Below, piece after piece: positions 7,276-15,837 of a stretch of 64,000 nt of DNA. The translations under genes were made by a program, and so were the position numbers. Source of the stretch: Flavimaricola sp. (GTDB taxonomy: Bacteria; Pseudomonadota; Alphaproteobacteria; Rhodobacterales; Rhodobacteraceae); assembly GCA_020629175.1 (NCBI GenBank), contig JAHDDU010000009.1:1-64000 (forward strand), given 5' to 3'. The notes below the pieces were generated by a model. The model did not search any database, was not told where the DNA came from, and worked only from the letters and a program-made list of their open reading frames with translations. Positions within the stretch are counted from its first letter, which is position 1; each line of letters begins with the position of its first letter.

Positions 7276-8130
7276 TTAGGAGTGTTTTTGCAAAGCCTCT
7301 CGTTCAGCGTTCAATTTGCGGCTGTAGCCCGATTGCAGAATTTCGACGGCAAAGAGCACCACAACCGAGAAGTAGAACGTCGATTTTGACATTGGCACGA
7401 TCTCACGTCCAAAGATCTTCAACGCTTCTTCCTTGGCAATGTCATGGTCCACGCCAGACGCTTCGAGCCCGTGAACGGCCGCTTGTCCGGCCTCACCCAG
7501 CAGAACGACACCGACGATCAGAAGGATAAAGAGGCCCAAAACCTCATACATCCGGTTCTTCTGCAAAAAGCGGGTCACGCCGTCAGCAAGGACGAGCATG
7601 GCTACACCAGAGAGCACGATAGCCGTGATCAGGATCGGAAGAACTTCGGTGATGGCGATGGCGGAGAGCACGCTGTCGAACGAAAAGATCAGGTTCATAA
7701 AGATGATCAGCATCACAACTTGTGTCGCGGATTTGCCTGACTTGCCCTCAACATCGTGACCAATGTGCTCGATCGACAGCATGTGGCGGATTTCTTTGAC
7801 CGCAGTGTAGATGATGAACGCGCCGCCAAAAATGAACACGCAGGTCGCAAAGTTGATGCTACCTTCGAGAATGCCTTCCCACGTAAATCGGTAGAACGGT
7901 TCAGAGAGAGCATCGATCAGGCTGACCATCACAAAGAGCAGAATGACCCGCAGCGCCACCGCCAGGATGATGCCCCAGCGCCGCACCGACTGCTGTTGGG
8001 CGACCGGCGCGCGCTGGCTTTCGATTGAAATGTAGAGAAGGTTGTCGAACCCGAGCACGGCCTGCAAAAAGCACAGCATCAGCAGATTGATCGCGTTTTC
8101 GAGTGTCAAAAGATCAGCAAAATAGTCCAT
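7276..8130 (-). CDS. TerC family integral membrane protein
   Basis: 284 residues with about seven to eight membrane helices. The two TerC half-signatures with membrane-embedded aspartates are present: LGFDNLLYISI in the first helix region and FSFDSVLSAIAI in the middle. A cytoplasmic loop (KEIRHMLSIEHIGHDVEGK) separates the halves. TerC proteins are linked to tellurite resistance and to metal (manganese) export during metalation of exported proteins. It begins the minus-strand run that includes telA and an xpaC-like gene, which supports a role in the same stress response, although the dyad at 7213-7255 may split the transcription unit. Confidence 0.88.
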   Translation of the reverse strand: MDYFADLLTLENAINLLMLCFLQAVLGFDNLLYISIESQRAPVAQQQSVRRWGIILAVALRVILLFVMVSLIDALSEPFYRFTWEGILEGSINFATCVFIFGGAFIIYTAVKEIRHMLSIEHIGHDVEGKSGKSATQVVMLIIFMNLIFSFDSVLSAIAITEVLPILITAIVLSGVAMLVLADGVTRFLQKNRMYEVLGLFILLIVGVVLLGEAGQAAVHGLEASGVDHDIAKEEALKIFGREIVPMSKSTFYFSVVVLFAVEILQSGYSRKLNAEREALQKHS

Positions 8131-8252
8131 GGCCTGTCCTTTGGCGGGTTGGATTAATGTTCAGTCTTTGATGCCTCAACACGCCAAGCGCGAAAAGGTT
8201 TAATTTCGGGGGAAAAGTGAGTGAGGGTTGCTCAACAGCTGAGCGGTGCTGA

Positions 8253-8717
8253 TCAATCGCCTGAGCCAACCGTCTCCATTAGCGCTGCGATCCGTTTGGC
8301 TCGGGTCTCGGGGCGTTTGGCTGTTTCGATCATATGCAGGTGTCCGCGCCGCTTGCCGGGGGTAAGAGCGACCCATGTCGAGGTCAATCCGTGGGCCGAT
8401 AGGGATTGCGCAACATCTGCCGGTGTCTCAACGGCGGCCGGGTCAGCCTTTTTCATTCGGACGTCGATTACGTCGCCAGGTGTAATGTCTGCCTGCCTGA
8501 GGACCGATTTGCCGGTGTAGATGAACGTTTTGTCAAGTGCAGGGGCTTTGGTCAGGGCCATGTTGAAGGGCACATCGTTAAGTTCAACATCGACCCGCTT
8601 GGCGCTTTGCCGGTTCAAGGTCTCCATCACACCGGTTGGGATTGGCAGGACTGTATACACACTCTTACCCCATTCCATTGGGATGATCGTCCCCTCAAAG
8701 GTTAGCCAGTCGTCCAT
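8253..8717 (-). CDS. DUF1905 / YdeI-OmpD-associated family protein
   Basis: 154 residues from ATG 8717 (MDDWLTFEGTIIPM); AGGCAGGG lies upstream, and a longer frame to 8867 would overlap the pseudouridine synthase by 80 bases and is rejected. Residues 1-90 match the DUF1905 beta-barrel type (GKSVYTVLPIP, GDVIDVRMKKADP); the C-terminus (WVALTPGKRRGHLHMIETAKRPETRAKRI) is the YdeI/OmpD-associated helical tail with the typical GxxR.H...I..AK.PETR pattern. Cytoplasmic; biochemical function unknown. Confidence 0.8.
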   Translation of the reverse strand: MDDWLTFEGTIIPMEWGKSVYTVLPIPTGVMETLNRQSAKRVDVELNDVPFNMALTKAPALDKTFIYTGKSVLRQADITPGDVIDVRMKKADPAAVETPADVAQSLSAHGLTSTWVALTPGKRRGHLHMIETAKRPETRAKRIAALMETVGSGD

Positions 8718-8787
8718 CAAACCCTGCCTTGCGCCTCGACATGTCGCAGTTGACACATAGCCGCGTTGGGGTGCCCGGCAAGGCGGA

Positions 8788-9570
8788 CTAAATTGCGGAT
8801 TTTCGGGGTGGGCGACGCTTGCGTTGCGGCTTGGGGCGTTTGTCGAGGCCGAGTTGATCGCGGACAACGCGTTGCTTGACCTCTTCGACCTCGCCGGCGG
8901 CGAGGGTGCCGATCTGAAAGGGACCGTAGCTGATGCGGATCAGGCGGTTCACCTTGACGTCGAGCGCCTGCATCGTGCGGCGGATTTCGCGGTTCTTGCC
9001 TTCGCGGATGGCCACGGTGAGCCAGGCGTTGGCGCCTTGCTGACGGTCAAAGGTGACGTCCATGGGCTGATAGCGCACGCCCTCGACCGTGATGCCTGCA
9101 CGCAGGATGTCGAGTTTGGCCTCGCTGACCGAGCCGTTGATGCGCACGCGGTAGCGGCGAAGCCAGCCGGTGGAGGGAAGTTCTAACTGGCGTTTGACGC
9201 CGCCGTCGTTTGTCAGGATCAGAAGGCCCTCGGAATTGAGGTCAAGCCTGCCTACGGACATCACGCGCGGCATCGTCTCGGGCAGGGCGTCATAGATCGT
9301 GGGGCGGTCTTTCTCGTCCTTGTCCGTTGTCACAACGCCGGTGGGCTTGTGGTAGAGCCAAAGGCGCGGCGGATCGGGCGGGCCCACAGGTTTGCCATCG
9401 ACGAGGATTTTATCTGCCGACGTCACCTTCATGGCTGGCGTATCGATCACCTTGCCGTTCACACGCACCCGGCCTTCGGCGATCATCTTTTCAGCGTCGC
9501 GTCGCGAGGCGATGCCTGCGCGCGAAAGGGCCTTGGCGATCCGGTCGCCGGGGGTGGGTGTGTCTGTCAT
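8788..9570 (-). CDS. rRNA pseudouridine synthase, RluB/RsuA family
   Basis: 260 residues. An S4 RNA-binding domain (RIAKALSRAGIASRRDAEKMI) at the N-terminus precedes the RsuA-type catalytic domain; the catalytic aspartate is in GRLDLNSEGLLILTNDG. A basic tail (KRPKPQRKRRPP) ends the protein. Members convert uridine to pseudouridine in rRNA; RluB (23S) is more likely than RsuA given the single N-terminal S4 domain and basic tail, but the exact site cannot be read from sequence. Start ATG 9570 (MTDTPTPGDR) was chosen over a longer frame to 9651 that would collide with the divergent tadA start. Confidence 0.88.
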   Translation of the reverse strand: MTDTPTPGDRIAKALSRAGIASRRDAEKMIAEGRVRVNGKVIDTPAMKVTSADKILVDGKPVGPPDPPRLWLYHKPTGVVTTDKDEKDRPTIYDALPETMPRVMSVGRLDLNSEGLLILTNDGGVKRQLELPSTGWLRRYRVRINGSVSEAKLDILRAGITVEGVRYQPMDVTFDRQQGANAWLTVAIREGKNREIRRTMQALDVKVNRLIRISYGPFQIGTLAAGEVEEVKQRVVRDQLGLDKRPKPQRKRRPPRKSAI

Positions 9571-9649
9571 GGCTGCGTCGTAGTGCGGTTGGACGTGTGG
9601 CGCAATGTCTGACTGGTGTTCGCAGGCAGGGTGAGGCATCACACGGAGC

Positions 9650-10096
9650 ATGGTTTTTACGTCCTACATGGATTTGGCGTTAGAGGAGGCGCGGTCCGCT
9701 GCCGAGCGCGGCGAGGTACCCGTTGGGGCGGTCATCGTGAGGGGCGGCGTCATTCTTGCCCGGGCCGGAAACCGGACGCGCGAATTGAATGATCCCACAG
9801 CGCATGCTGAAGTTTTAGCGATCCGCGCCGCTTGTGCCGAAGCGGAAAGCGAACGGCTGATCGGGGCGGATCTTTATGTCACGCTTGAGCCGTGTCCGAT
9901 GTGTGCAGCGGCCATCTCGGCGGCGCGGGTGGCGCGGTTGTATTATGGGGCTGCCGATCCCAAATCAGGTGGCGTCGCACAGGGCGCGCGGGTCTTTGCG
10001 CATCCTCAATGCCATCATGTGCCAGAGGTTTATGATGGGATATGTGAGGAGGCTGCGGCTTATATGTTGCGCTCCTTTTTTGACGGTCGCCGCTAG
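9650..10096 (+). CDS. tadA: tRNA-adenosine(34) deaminase TadA
   Basis: 148 residues. Zinc and catalytic motifs are complete: H52-A-E54 in TAHAEVLAIR and PCPMC (Cys82, Cys85). TadA deaminates A34 to inosine in tRNA-Arg(ACG), an essential step in decoding. GGAG lies just before ATG 9650. It is divergent from the pseudouridine synthase; the next gene, dnaG, starts 93 bases after its stop across a dispersed repeat. Confidence 0.95.
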   Translation: MVFTSYMDLALEEARSAAERGEVPVGAVIVRGGVILARAGNRTRELNDPTAHAEVLAIRAACAEAESERLIGADLYVTLEPCPMCAAAISAARVARLYYGAADPKSGGVAQGARVFAHPQCHHVPEVYDGICEEAAAYMLRSFFDGRR

Positions 10097-10105
10097 GGGC
10101 GGATG

Positions 10106-10143
10106 TCGGAGCCTCCGGCGGGGATTATTTTGGCCAGAAGAAG
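10106..10143. repeat. Dispersed intergenic repeat, copy A
   Basis: A short inverted repeat (CGGAG/CTCCG) is followed by GGATTATTTTGGCCAGAAG plus AAG; the 23 bases 10121-10143 recur without change at 39873-39895 and in diverged form at 19084-19105. Lies between tadA and dnaG. Function unknown. Confidence 0.7.
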
Positions 10144-10189
10144 TCAGGGTCGTGCTCGACTCTGGACCTCGTGCGAGGGATAAACGGGT

Positions 10190-12154
10190 ATGAGTTTGCC
10201 ACCGGGTTTCATTGATGAATTGCGCTCGCGCTTGTCCATTGGGCAGGTTGTGGGGCGCAAGGTGATGTGGGACAGCCGCAAATCGAACCCCGGCAAAGGC
10301 GATTTGTGGAGCCCGTGCCCGTTTCATCAGGAAAAAACCGCGTCCTTCCACGTCGATGATCAGAAGGGTTTCTACTATTGCTTTGGCTGTCATGCCAAAG
10401 GCGATGCATTTAAATTTGTGCAAGAAACCGAGAACGTGAGCTTTATGGAAGCCGTGCAAATTCTGGCGAATGAGGCCGGGATGCCGATGCCCGAGCGCGA
10501 TCCGCGCGCACAAGAGAAGGCCGATCATCGCAGCGTACTGGCTGAGGTCATGGAGCAGGCGGTGCAGTGGTACAAGATGCAACTGCGCTCGGCCGGGGCA
10601 GCGGCCGCGCGAGACTATTTGGCGGGGCGCGGGTTTGATGCGGCGGCACTCGAGCGGTGGGAGATTGGCTTTGCCCCCGATCTGCGGCAGGGCGTGTTTC
10701 AGGCGCTGACGGGCAAAGGTGTTCCTGCCGAGCATGTGGTCGAGGCAGGGCTCGCGGCGCGGCCGGATGACGGGGGGCAGCCGTTCGACCGGTTTCGCGG
10801 GCGCATCATCTTCCCCATCCGCGACGCGCGAGGGCGGGCAATTGCACTGGGCGGGCGGGCGATGGACCCGAATGCGCGTGCCAAGTATCTGAATTCGCCG
10901 GAGACGCCGCTCTTTGACAAGGGCCGCTCGCTCTACAACCACAAACCTGCGCGTGAGGCGGCGGGCAAGGGGGCGACGCTCATCGTCTCTGAGGGGTACA
11001 TGGACACGATCGCGCTGGTTGAGGCGGGGTTCCGCTCGACCGTGGCACCGCTGGGCACAGCGATCACCGAAGGGCAGCTGGCGCTAATGTGGCGGATGTC
11101 GCCCGAGCCTGTGATCGCCTTGGATGGGGACAAGGCGGGCCTGCGGGCGGCGATGCGCTTGATTGATCTGGCGCTACCACTTTTGGAAGCCGGTAAGTCG
11201 CTGCGATTTGCATTGATGCCGGAGGGGCTTGATCCGGATGATCTGATCAAAGCGCAGGGTCCCGCGGCAATGCAGGCGGTGATCGATGGCGCTTTGCCAC
11301 TGGTGCAGCTGCTCTGGCGGCGCGAGACGGAGGGCAAAGTGTTCGACAGCCCCGAGCGGAAAGCGGCGCTGGATAAGGTCTTGCGTGATGCGATCAAGGT
11401 GATCCCCGATCCCTCCCTTCGTGCGCATTACGGGCAGGAAATCAAAGATTTGCGCTGGGCCTTGTTCAATCCGCGCAAACCAACAGGTGGCGCGCGTACG
11501 CCTTGGCGCAAAGGCGGACCCGCGCCTTATGGGCAAGCAGCGCAAGTGACGACGAGCTCCAAGAGCAGTGTATTTGCGGCTGGTCCTGACGGTATTGAGG
11601 ACTATCTGCGCGAAGCTGTTATCCTTGCTGTGTTGATTACCCATCCGGGCCACATCGCTGAGTTCGAGCATCAGGTCGAGTTGATGGAATGTCGTGATCC
11701 TGGGCATGGGATGCTCCGCGATGCGGTGTTGCGTCATGCCGGGGCCAATGATCTGCGCGTGGCGATTTCTGAACAATTGGGCGCTGCCCCCCTTGAAAAG
11801 CTTTTCGGGCAGCGCCATGTCGCCATCGTACCTGCAATTCGACGCCCCGGCGAAACAGATGCCGCGCGGATGTGCTTGGTCGAAGAGCTTGCAAAATTGA
11901 ACGCACGTCGGGGTCATGCCCGTGAAGTCCAAGAAGCCATCGAAGATATCCACCACGCAGAAGACGAACGGCTGACCCATCGGTTAAGCGATGGCGTGGC
12001 AGCCCTTGATAAAGCAGGGCGCGGAGACGGCGAGGATCGAACGGAATATGAGACCAGCCATAATGGTGCCAAATTGCGCCGCGATGAACGCTCTGCGTTC
12101 GATGATCTTTTGGGCGGTATCGAGTTCGCCAAGAAGGATCGCCGCGCTAAATGA
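10190..12154 (+). CDS. dnaG: DNA primase
   Basis: 654 residues, close to the family's usual length. The N-terminal zinc-binding domain reads CPFHQEKTASF ... YYCFGC (residues about 43-66). The TOPRIM catalytic core follows, with the glutamate in VSEGYMDTIAL and the aspartates in IALDGDKAG. The C-terminal part is the helicase-binding region. It makes RNA primers at the replication fork together with DnaB. rpoD follows 149 bases later, the common alphaproteobacterial order, without rpsU in front. Confidence 0.96.
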   Translation: MSLPPGFIDELRSRLSIGQVVGRKVMWDSRKSNPGKGDLWSPCPFHQEKTASFHVDDQKGFYYCFGCHAKGDAFKFVQETENVSFMEAVQILANEAGMPMPERDPRAQEKADHRSVLAEVMEQAVQWYKMQLRSAGAAAARDYLAGRGFDAAALERWEIGFAPDLRQGVFQALTGKGVPAEHVVEAGLAARPDDGGQPFDRFRGRIIFPIRDARGRAIALGGRAMDPNARAKYLNSPETPLFDKGRSLYNHKPAREAAGKGATLIVSEGYMDTIALVEAGFRSTVAPLGTAITEGQLALMWRMSPEPVIALDGDKAGLRAAMRLIDLALPLLEAGKSLRFALMPEGLDPDDLIKAQGPAAMQAVIDGALPLVQLLWRRETEGKVFDSPERKAALDKVLRDAIKVIPDPSLRAHYGQEIKDLRWALFNPRKPTGGARTPWRKGGPAPYGQAAQVTTSSKSSVFAAGPDGIEDYLREAVILAVLITHPGHIAEFEHQVELMECRDPGHGMLRDAVLRHAGANDLRVAISEQLGAAPLEKLFGQRHVAIVPAIRRPGETDAARMCLVEELAKLNARRGHAREVQEAIEDIHHAEDERLTHRLSDGVAALDKAGRGDGEDRTEYETSHNGAKLRRDERSAFDDLLGGIEFAKKDRRAK

Positions 12155-12201
12155 CACATTACGGCCCAGCGTTCGCTGTGCAACATGTGAACGAAATAAG
12201 A

Positions 12202-12266
12202 TGATTCGTGGTTGCGAATCACAACCGCTACAGATTGATTCGCGTTAACGCACTGGTGACGAATCA
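12202..12266. promoter_or_regulatory. Cluster of four GANTC (CcrM) sites in the rpoD upstream region
   Basis: Four copies of the heptamer TGATTCG in alternating orientation: TGATTCG at 12202 and 12236, CGAATCA at 12215 and 12260, forming two inverted pairs. Each contains a GANTC site, the target of the alphaproteobacterial cell-cycle methylase CcrM. About 0.25 sites would be expected in this length. They lie 38-102 bases before the rpoD start and so probably in its promoter. Confidence 0.65.
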
Positions 12267-12303
12267 CCCGTTATGACGCCCGACATATCAGGAGCCCGTT
12301 TGA

Positions 12304-14286
12304 ATGGCCGCCAAAGACACTGACGACCGCACCAAAGATCAAGATGCCGACAGCGCGCACTCTCTCGACATGAGCCAAGCCGCCGTCAAGAAGATGATCG
12401 CCGAGGCAAGAGAACGGGGCTACATCACGTATGATCAGTTGAACGCCGTTTTGCCGCCTGATCAGGTGTCGTCGGATCAGATCGAAGATGTGATGTCGAT
12501 GTTGTCCGAGATGGGCATCCAGGTCACCGAAGACGAAGAAAGCGAAGAGGTCGAGGACGACGGCAAGAGCCGCGAGGTCGCCACCGTTGGGGCCCGTGAA
12601 GTGGCACTTGGCGGCGGTGAGACCGAAAAGCTGGACCGGACCGATGATCCGGTGCGCATGTACCTGCGCGAGATGGGCAGCGTCGAGCTTCTCTCCCGAG
12701 AGGGCGAGATTGCGATTGCCAAACGGATCGAGGCCGGCCGCAACACGATGATTTTGGGGCTCTGTGAGAGCCCGCTAACGTTCCAGGCGATCACCATCTG
12801 GCGTGATGAATTGCTGTCAGAAGACATTCTTCTGCGTGACGTGATTGATCTGGAAGCGACTTTCGGCAACCAAATGGGCGAGGACGGTGAGGAAGAGACC
12901 GTTGTTGCTCCTGCAGCCGGCGGTGAGGCGCCTAAGGCGGAGGCGGCGCAAGAGCTGGATGCGGATGGCAACCCTATTCAGGTTGACGATGATGATGACG
13001 AGGACGAGCAGGCGAATATGTCGCTCGCCGCGATGGAGGCCGCACTCAAGCCCCGTGTGCTGGAAACGCTTGAGGTCATCGCCCACGACTTTGCCGAACT
13101 GTCCGAGATGCAGGACGCGCGGATGTCGGCCACGCTGAACGAGGACTCCTCGTTCTCGGACAAGGCGGAGAAGACCTACCAAACCTTGCGCTCGCAAATT
13201 GTGCAGATGGTGGTGTCACTTCATTTGCACAACAACCGGATTGAGGCGCTGATTGACCAGCTTTATGGGATCAACCGGCGGATCATGTCGATTGATAGCA
13301 GCATGGTGAAGCTTGCCGATCAGGCACGCATCAACCGACGCGAGTTCATCGACGAATACCGAGGCCGCGAGCTTGATCCGACGTGGCTTGATGAGATGAG
13401 CCAGAAGTCTGGCCGTGGCTGGCAGGCGCTGATCGAGCGATCCTCTGGCAAGATTGAGGATTTGCGAGCCGACATGGCGCAGGTGGGCCAGTACGTTGGC
13501 GTTGATATCAACGAATTCCGCCGCATCGTGCAGCAGGTTCAGAAGGGTGAAAAAGAAGCCCGTCAGGCCAAGAAAGAAATGGTCGAGGCGAACCTGCGCC
13601 TCGTGATTTCGATTGCCAAAAAGTACACGAACCGTGGCCTGCAATTCCTTGATCTTATTCAGGAAGGCAACATCGGCCTGATGAAGGCGGTTGATAAGTT
13701 TGAATACCGCCGCGGCTATAAATTCTCGACCTATGCGACGTGGTGGATCCGGCAGGCTATCACCCGATCTATTGCCGATCAGGCGCGTACGATCCGTATT
13801 CCGGTACACATGATCGAAACGATCAACAAGCTGGTGCGCACAGGCCGCCAGATGCTGCATGAGATTGGCCGCGAACCGACGCCCGAAGAGCTGGCCGAAA
13901 AGCTGCAAATGCCGCTTGAGAAGGTTCGCAAGGTGATGAAGATTGCCAAAGAGCCGATCAGCCTTGAGACGCCGATTGGCGACGAGGAAGACAGCCAGCT
14001 TGGTGACTTCATCGAGGATAAGAACGCGATCCTGCCGCTCGACTCGGCCATTCAGGAAAACCTGAAAGAGACGACGACCCGGGTCCTGGCAAGCCTGACG
14101 CCGCGCGAAGAGCGGGTGCTGCGTATGCGCTTTGGCATCGGGATGAACACCGACCATACGCTTGAAGAAGTGGGCCAACAGTTCAGCGTGACACGCGAAC
14201 GTATCCGCCAGATTGAGGCGAAAGCGCTGCGCAAGCTCAAGCACCCAAGCCGGTCGCGCAAACTGCGCTCGTTCCTGGATCAGTAG
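12304..14286 (+). CDS. rpoD: RNA polymerase primary sigma factor (sigma-70)
   Basis: 660 residues, the long alphaproteobacterial form. Region 1.1 at the N-terminus; region 1.2 at [19 protein letters not shown]; an acidic non-conserved region (about 190-240, DDDDDEDEQ); region 2 with the -10 recognition helix ([20 protein letters not shown]); region 3 ([14 protein letters not shown]); region 4 with the -35 helix-turn-helix ([20 protein letters not shown]). AGGAG lies ten bases before ATG 12304. It directs housekeeping transcription. The GANTC cluster upstream suggests cell-cycle input. Confidence 0.97.
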   Translation: MAAKDTDDRTKDQDADSAHSLDMSQAAVKKMIAEARERGYITYDQLNAVLPPDQVSSDQIEDVMSMLSEMGIQVTEDEESEEVEDDGKSREVATVGAREVALGGGETEKLDRTDDPVRMYLREMGSVELLSREGEIAIAKRIEAGRNTMILGLCESPLTFQAITIWRDELLSEDILLRDVIDLEATFGNQMGEDGEEETVVAPAAGGEAPKAEAAQELDADGNPIQVDDDDDEDEQANMSLAAMEAALKPRVLETLEVIAHDFAELSEMQDARMSATLNEDSSFSDKAEKTYQTLRSQIVQMVVSLHLHNNRIEALIDQLYGINRRIMSIDSSMVKLADQARINRREFIDEYRGRELDPTWLDEMSQKSGRGWQALIERSSGKIEDLRADMAQVGQYVGVDINEFRRIVQQVQKGEKEARQAKKEMVEANLRLVISIAKKYTNRGLQFLDLIQEGNIGLMKAVDKFEYRRGYKFSTYATWWIRQAITRSIADQARTIRIPVHMIETINKLVRTGRQMLHEIGREPTPEELAEKLQMPLEKVRKVMKIAKEPISLETPIGDEEDSQLGDFIEDKNAILPLDSAIQENLKETTTRVLASLTPREERVLRMRFGIGMNTDHTLEEVGQQFSVTRERIRQIEAKALRKLKHPSRSRKLRSFLDQ

Positions 14287-14288
14287 GG

Positions 14289-14564
14289 ATGTCGCTGCTT
14301 TCGCGCTTGTTCGGTGGGAAGTCTGGTGCGGCCGCTGAGGTCACACCGGAGGAATACTCTGGCTATCTCATCTTCCCAGAGCCTGCCCAGGACGGCGGCC
14401 AGTTTCGCGTCGGTGCGCGGATCGAAAAGGACGTGGACGGTGAGGTGAAGGTGCATCACCTTATTCGCGCGGATACGATTGCGAACCGGGACGAAGCAGT
14501 GGCGCACTCAATCGTCAAGGCCAAGCAGGTGATTGATCAGCAAGGCGACGCGATCTTTCGCTGA
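14289..14564 (+). CDS. HlyU family protein
   Basis: 91 residues, starting two bases after the rpoD stop, so likely co-transcribed with it. It matches the HlyU family along its length (YSGYLIFPEPAQDGGQFRVG, ARIEKDVDGEVKVHHLIRAD). The family name comes from entries labelled transcriptional activator HlyU, but no helix-turn-helix is visible; these small proteins are predicted mixed alpha/beta domains of unproven role. Not related to the ArsR-type HlyU of Vibrio. Confidence 0.75.
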   Translation: MSLLSRLFGGKSGAAAEVTPEEYSGYLIFPEPAQDGGQFRVGARIEKDVDGEVKVHHLIRADTIANRDEAVAHSIVKAKQVIDQQGDAIFR

Positions 14565-14664
14565 GTTTTTCGAAAAGTCTTTGTAATGAAGGGTCGCGCG
14601 CGGTTACATCCGCGTGAGCGATTGTCGCAAATCCTTGTCCATGGTGGGGGTGCGCTCCATCTGA

Positions 14665-14687
14665 GGTGCAACACGAAGGATTGCACC
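14665..14687 (+). promoter_or_regulatory. Hairpin presenting the Shine-Dalgarno in its loop
   Basis: GGTGCAA (14665-14671) and TTGCACC (14681-14687) form a perfect 7-bp stem whose 9-base loop CACGAAGGA holds the ribosome-binding site AAGGA; the ATG of the next gene follows one base after the stem. This could tune translation of that gene. Confidence 0.5.
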
Positions 14688-14688
14688 C

Positions 14689-14925
14689 ATGACCACATTG
14701 AAAATGTCTATCGCGATGAGCGCTCTCGTCGTCACACTTGCTCCAGCCGCCCAAGCCTATGCCACATTCGACGAACAGCCATCGCCCGCGCTAGAGCGGT
14801 TACAGCTCGCGCTCGCGACAACTTTGGAGGCGCCGACAGCCTATGATGCTGAGGTCTGCGAGGTCGTGATTGGGACGGGCGAGAATGGCGCCCCGCGTAT
14901 CGAACTGGCTTGTGCCGCCAAATAG
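14689..14925 (+). CDS. Small exported protein, family not recognised
   Basis: 78 residues. A signal peptide with cleavage expected after residue 20-25 (SIAMSALVVTLAPAAQAYA) leaves a mature chain of about 55 residues with two cysteines (EVCEVV, LACAAK) that could form a disulphide in the periplasm. ATG 14689 follows a hairpin whose loop holds the ribosome-binding site. No family recognised. Confidence 0.65.
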   Translation: MTTLKMSIAMSALVVTLAPAAQAYATFDEQPSPALERLQLALATTLEAPTAYDAEVCEVVIGTGENGAPRIELACAAK

Positions 14926-14946
14926 CTCGGCGATAAAAGGGAGGCC

Positions 14947-15360
14947 ATGCATACGCTGTTCTCCATCCCAACCCGTGGCCCGGGGCTTTACGAATTCACG
15001 CGCGACGTGGAGGGCTGGGTTCAGGGAACTGGTGTGTTGACACTTTTTGTGCAGCACACGTCCTGTTCGTTGTTGATCCAAGAGAACGCTGACCCCGAAG
15101 TCCAGACTGACCTTCAGAATTTCTTTGCGCGATTGGTGCCGCCAACCACGGACCCGAGTATGGCTTATCTGACCCATACGTATGAGGGCCCGGACGACAT
15201 GCCCGCGCATATCAAGGCTGCGATGATGCCGGTCAGCTTGTCAATTCCTGTGATTGATGGGCGAATGACGCTCGGTACATGGCAAGGAGTTTACCTTTTC
15301 GAACATCGAAGTGCTCCACACCTGAGACGGGTGGTTGGGATGATGACACGTGCCGAGTGA
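14947..15360 (+). CDS. YjbQ family protein (secondary thiamine-phosphate synthase enzyme)
   Basis: 137 residues covering the whole UPF0047/YjbQ fold. Family motifs: LFVQHTSCSLLIQENADPEV, HTYEGPDDMPAHIK and LGTWQGVYLFEHR with the conserved histidines. Members have weak thiamine-phosphate synthase activity in vitro; the true role is not settled. GGGAGG lies before ATG 14947. The next gene overlaps its last 11 bases. Confidence 0.88.
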   Translation: MHTLFSIPTRGPGLYEFTRDVEGWVQGTGVLTLFVQHTSCSLLIQENADPEVQTDLQNFFARLVPPTTDPSMAYLTHTYEGPDDMPAHIKAAMMPVSLSIPVIDGRMTLGTWQGVYLFEHRSAPHLRRVVGMMTRAE

Positions 15361-15790
15361 TCCCGCACCGCTTGTTTTGCCAACGCCAGGCCTTGATGTG
15401 CTGGTCACAGAGGCGAGGAACGAAGGCTTTGGGTTCGTCGGCAGATTTCGCGACCGCTGGATGTCTGCAGAAAACCGCTTTGACCGTCTGGGCGAACGTT
15501 TGCTGGGGGTATGGGAGGACGGTCAACTCGTGGCATTCTGCGGATTGAACATTGATCCCTATCACAGCGATCCAAAGGTAGGCCGATTGCGGCATCTATA
15601 TGTGTCCGCACGTCTTCGGAGACACGGCGTCGGTGCGGGGCTGCTTTACGCCATTCTCAGACCATCTCCACCTTTCGACCGGCTTCGACTGCGGTCTGAC
15701 AGTCCTGCGTCCGCGCGGTTTTACCTGCGGCACGGCTGGACGCCATGCGACGAGGCGAATGCAACGCATCAGTTGCACTTGCCCACCTGA
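15350..15790 (+). CDS. GNAT family N-acetyltransferase
   Basis: 146 residues. The acetyl-CoA-binding motif is LYVSARLRRHGVGAGLL (residues about 83-99, R-x-H-G-V-G-A-G), followed by the helix and strand typical of GNAT folds (LRSDSPASARFYLRHGW). Substrate unknown. The start overlaps the end of the yjbQ-like gene by 11 bases, which suggests co-expression. It ends 47 bases before the amidohydrolase gene. Confidence 0.8.
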   Translation: MPSDPAPLVLPTPGLDVLVTEARNEGFGFVGRFRDRWMSAENRFDRLGERLLGVWEDGQLVAFCGLNIDPYHSDPKVGRLRHLYVSARLRRHGVGAGLLYAILRPSPPFDRLRLRSDSPASARFYLRHGWTPCDEANATHQLHLPT

Positions 15791-15837
15791 GGCGAGAACG
15801 GGCAGGGTGTTGCGACAACTATACGTCGGAGCATGCC

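Noticed and set aside
8230-8244. GCTCA-ACAGC-TGAGC inverted repeat after the YdeI-like gene
   Set aside because: A short 5-bp stem without a U-run; too weak to call.
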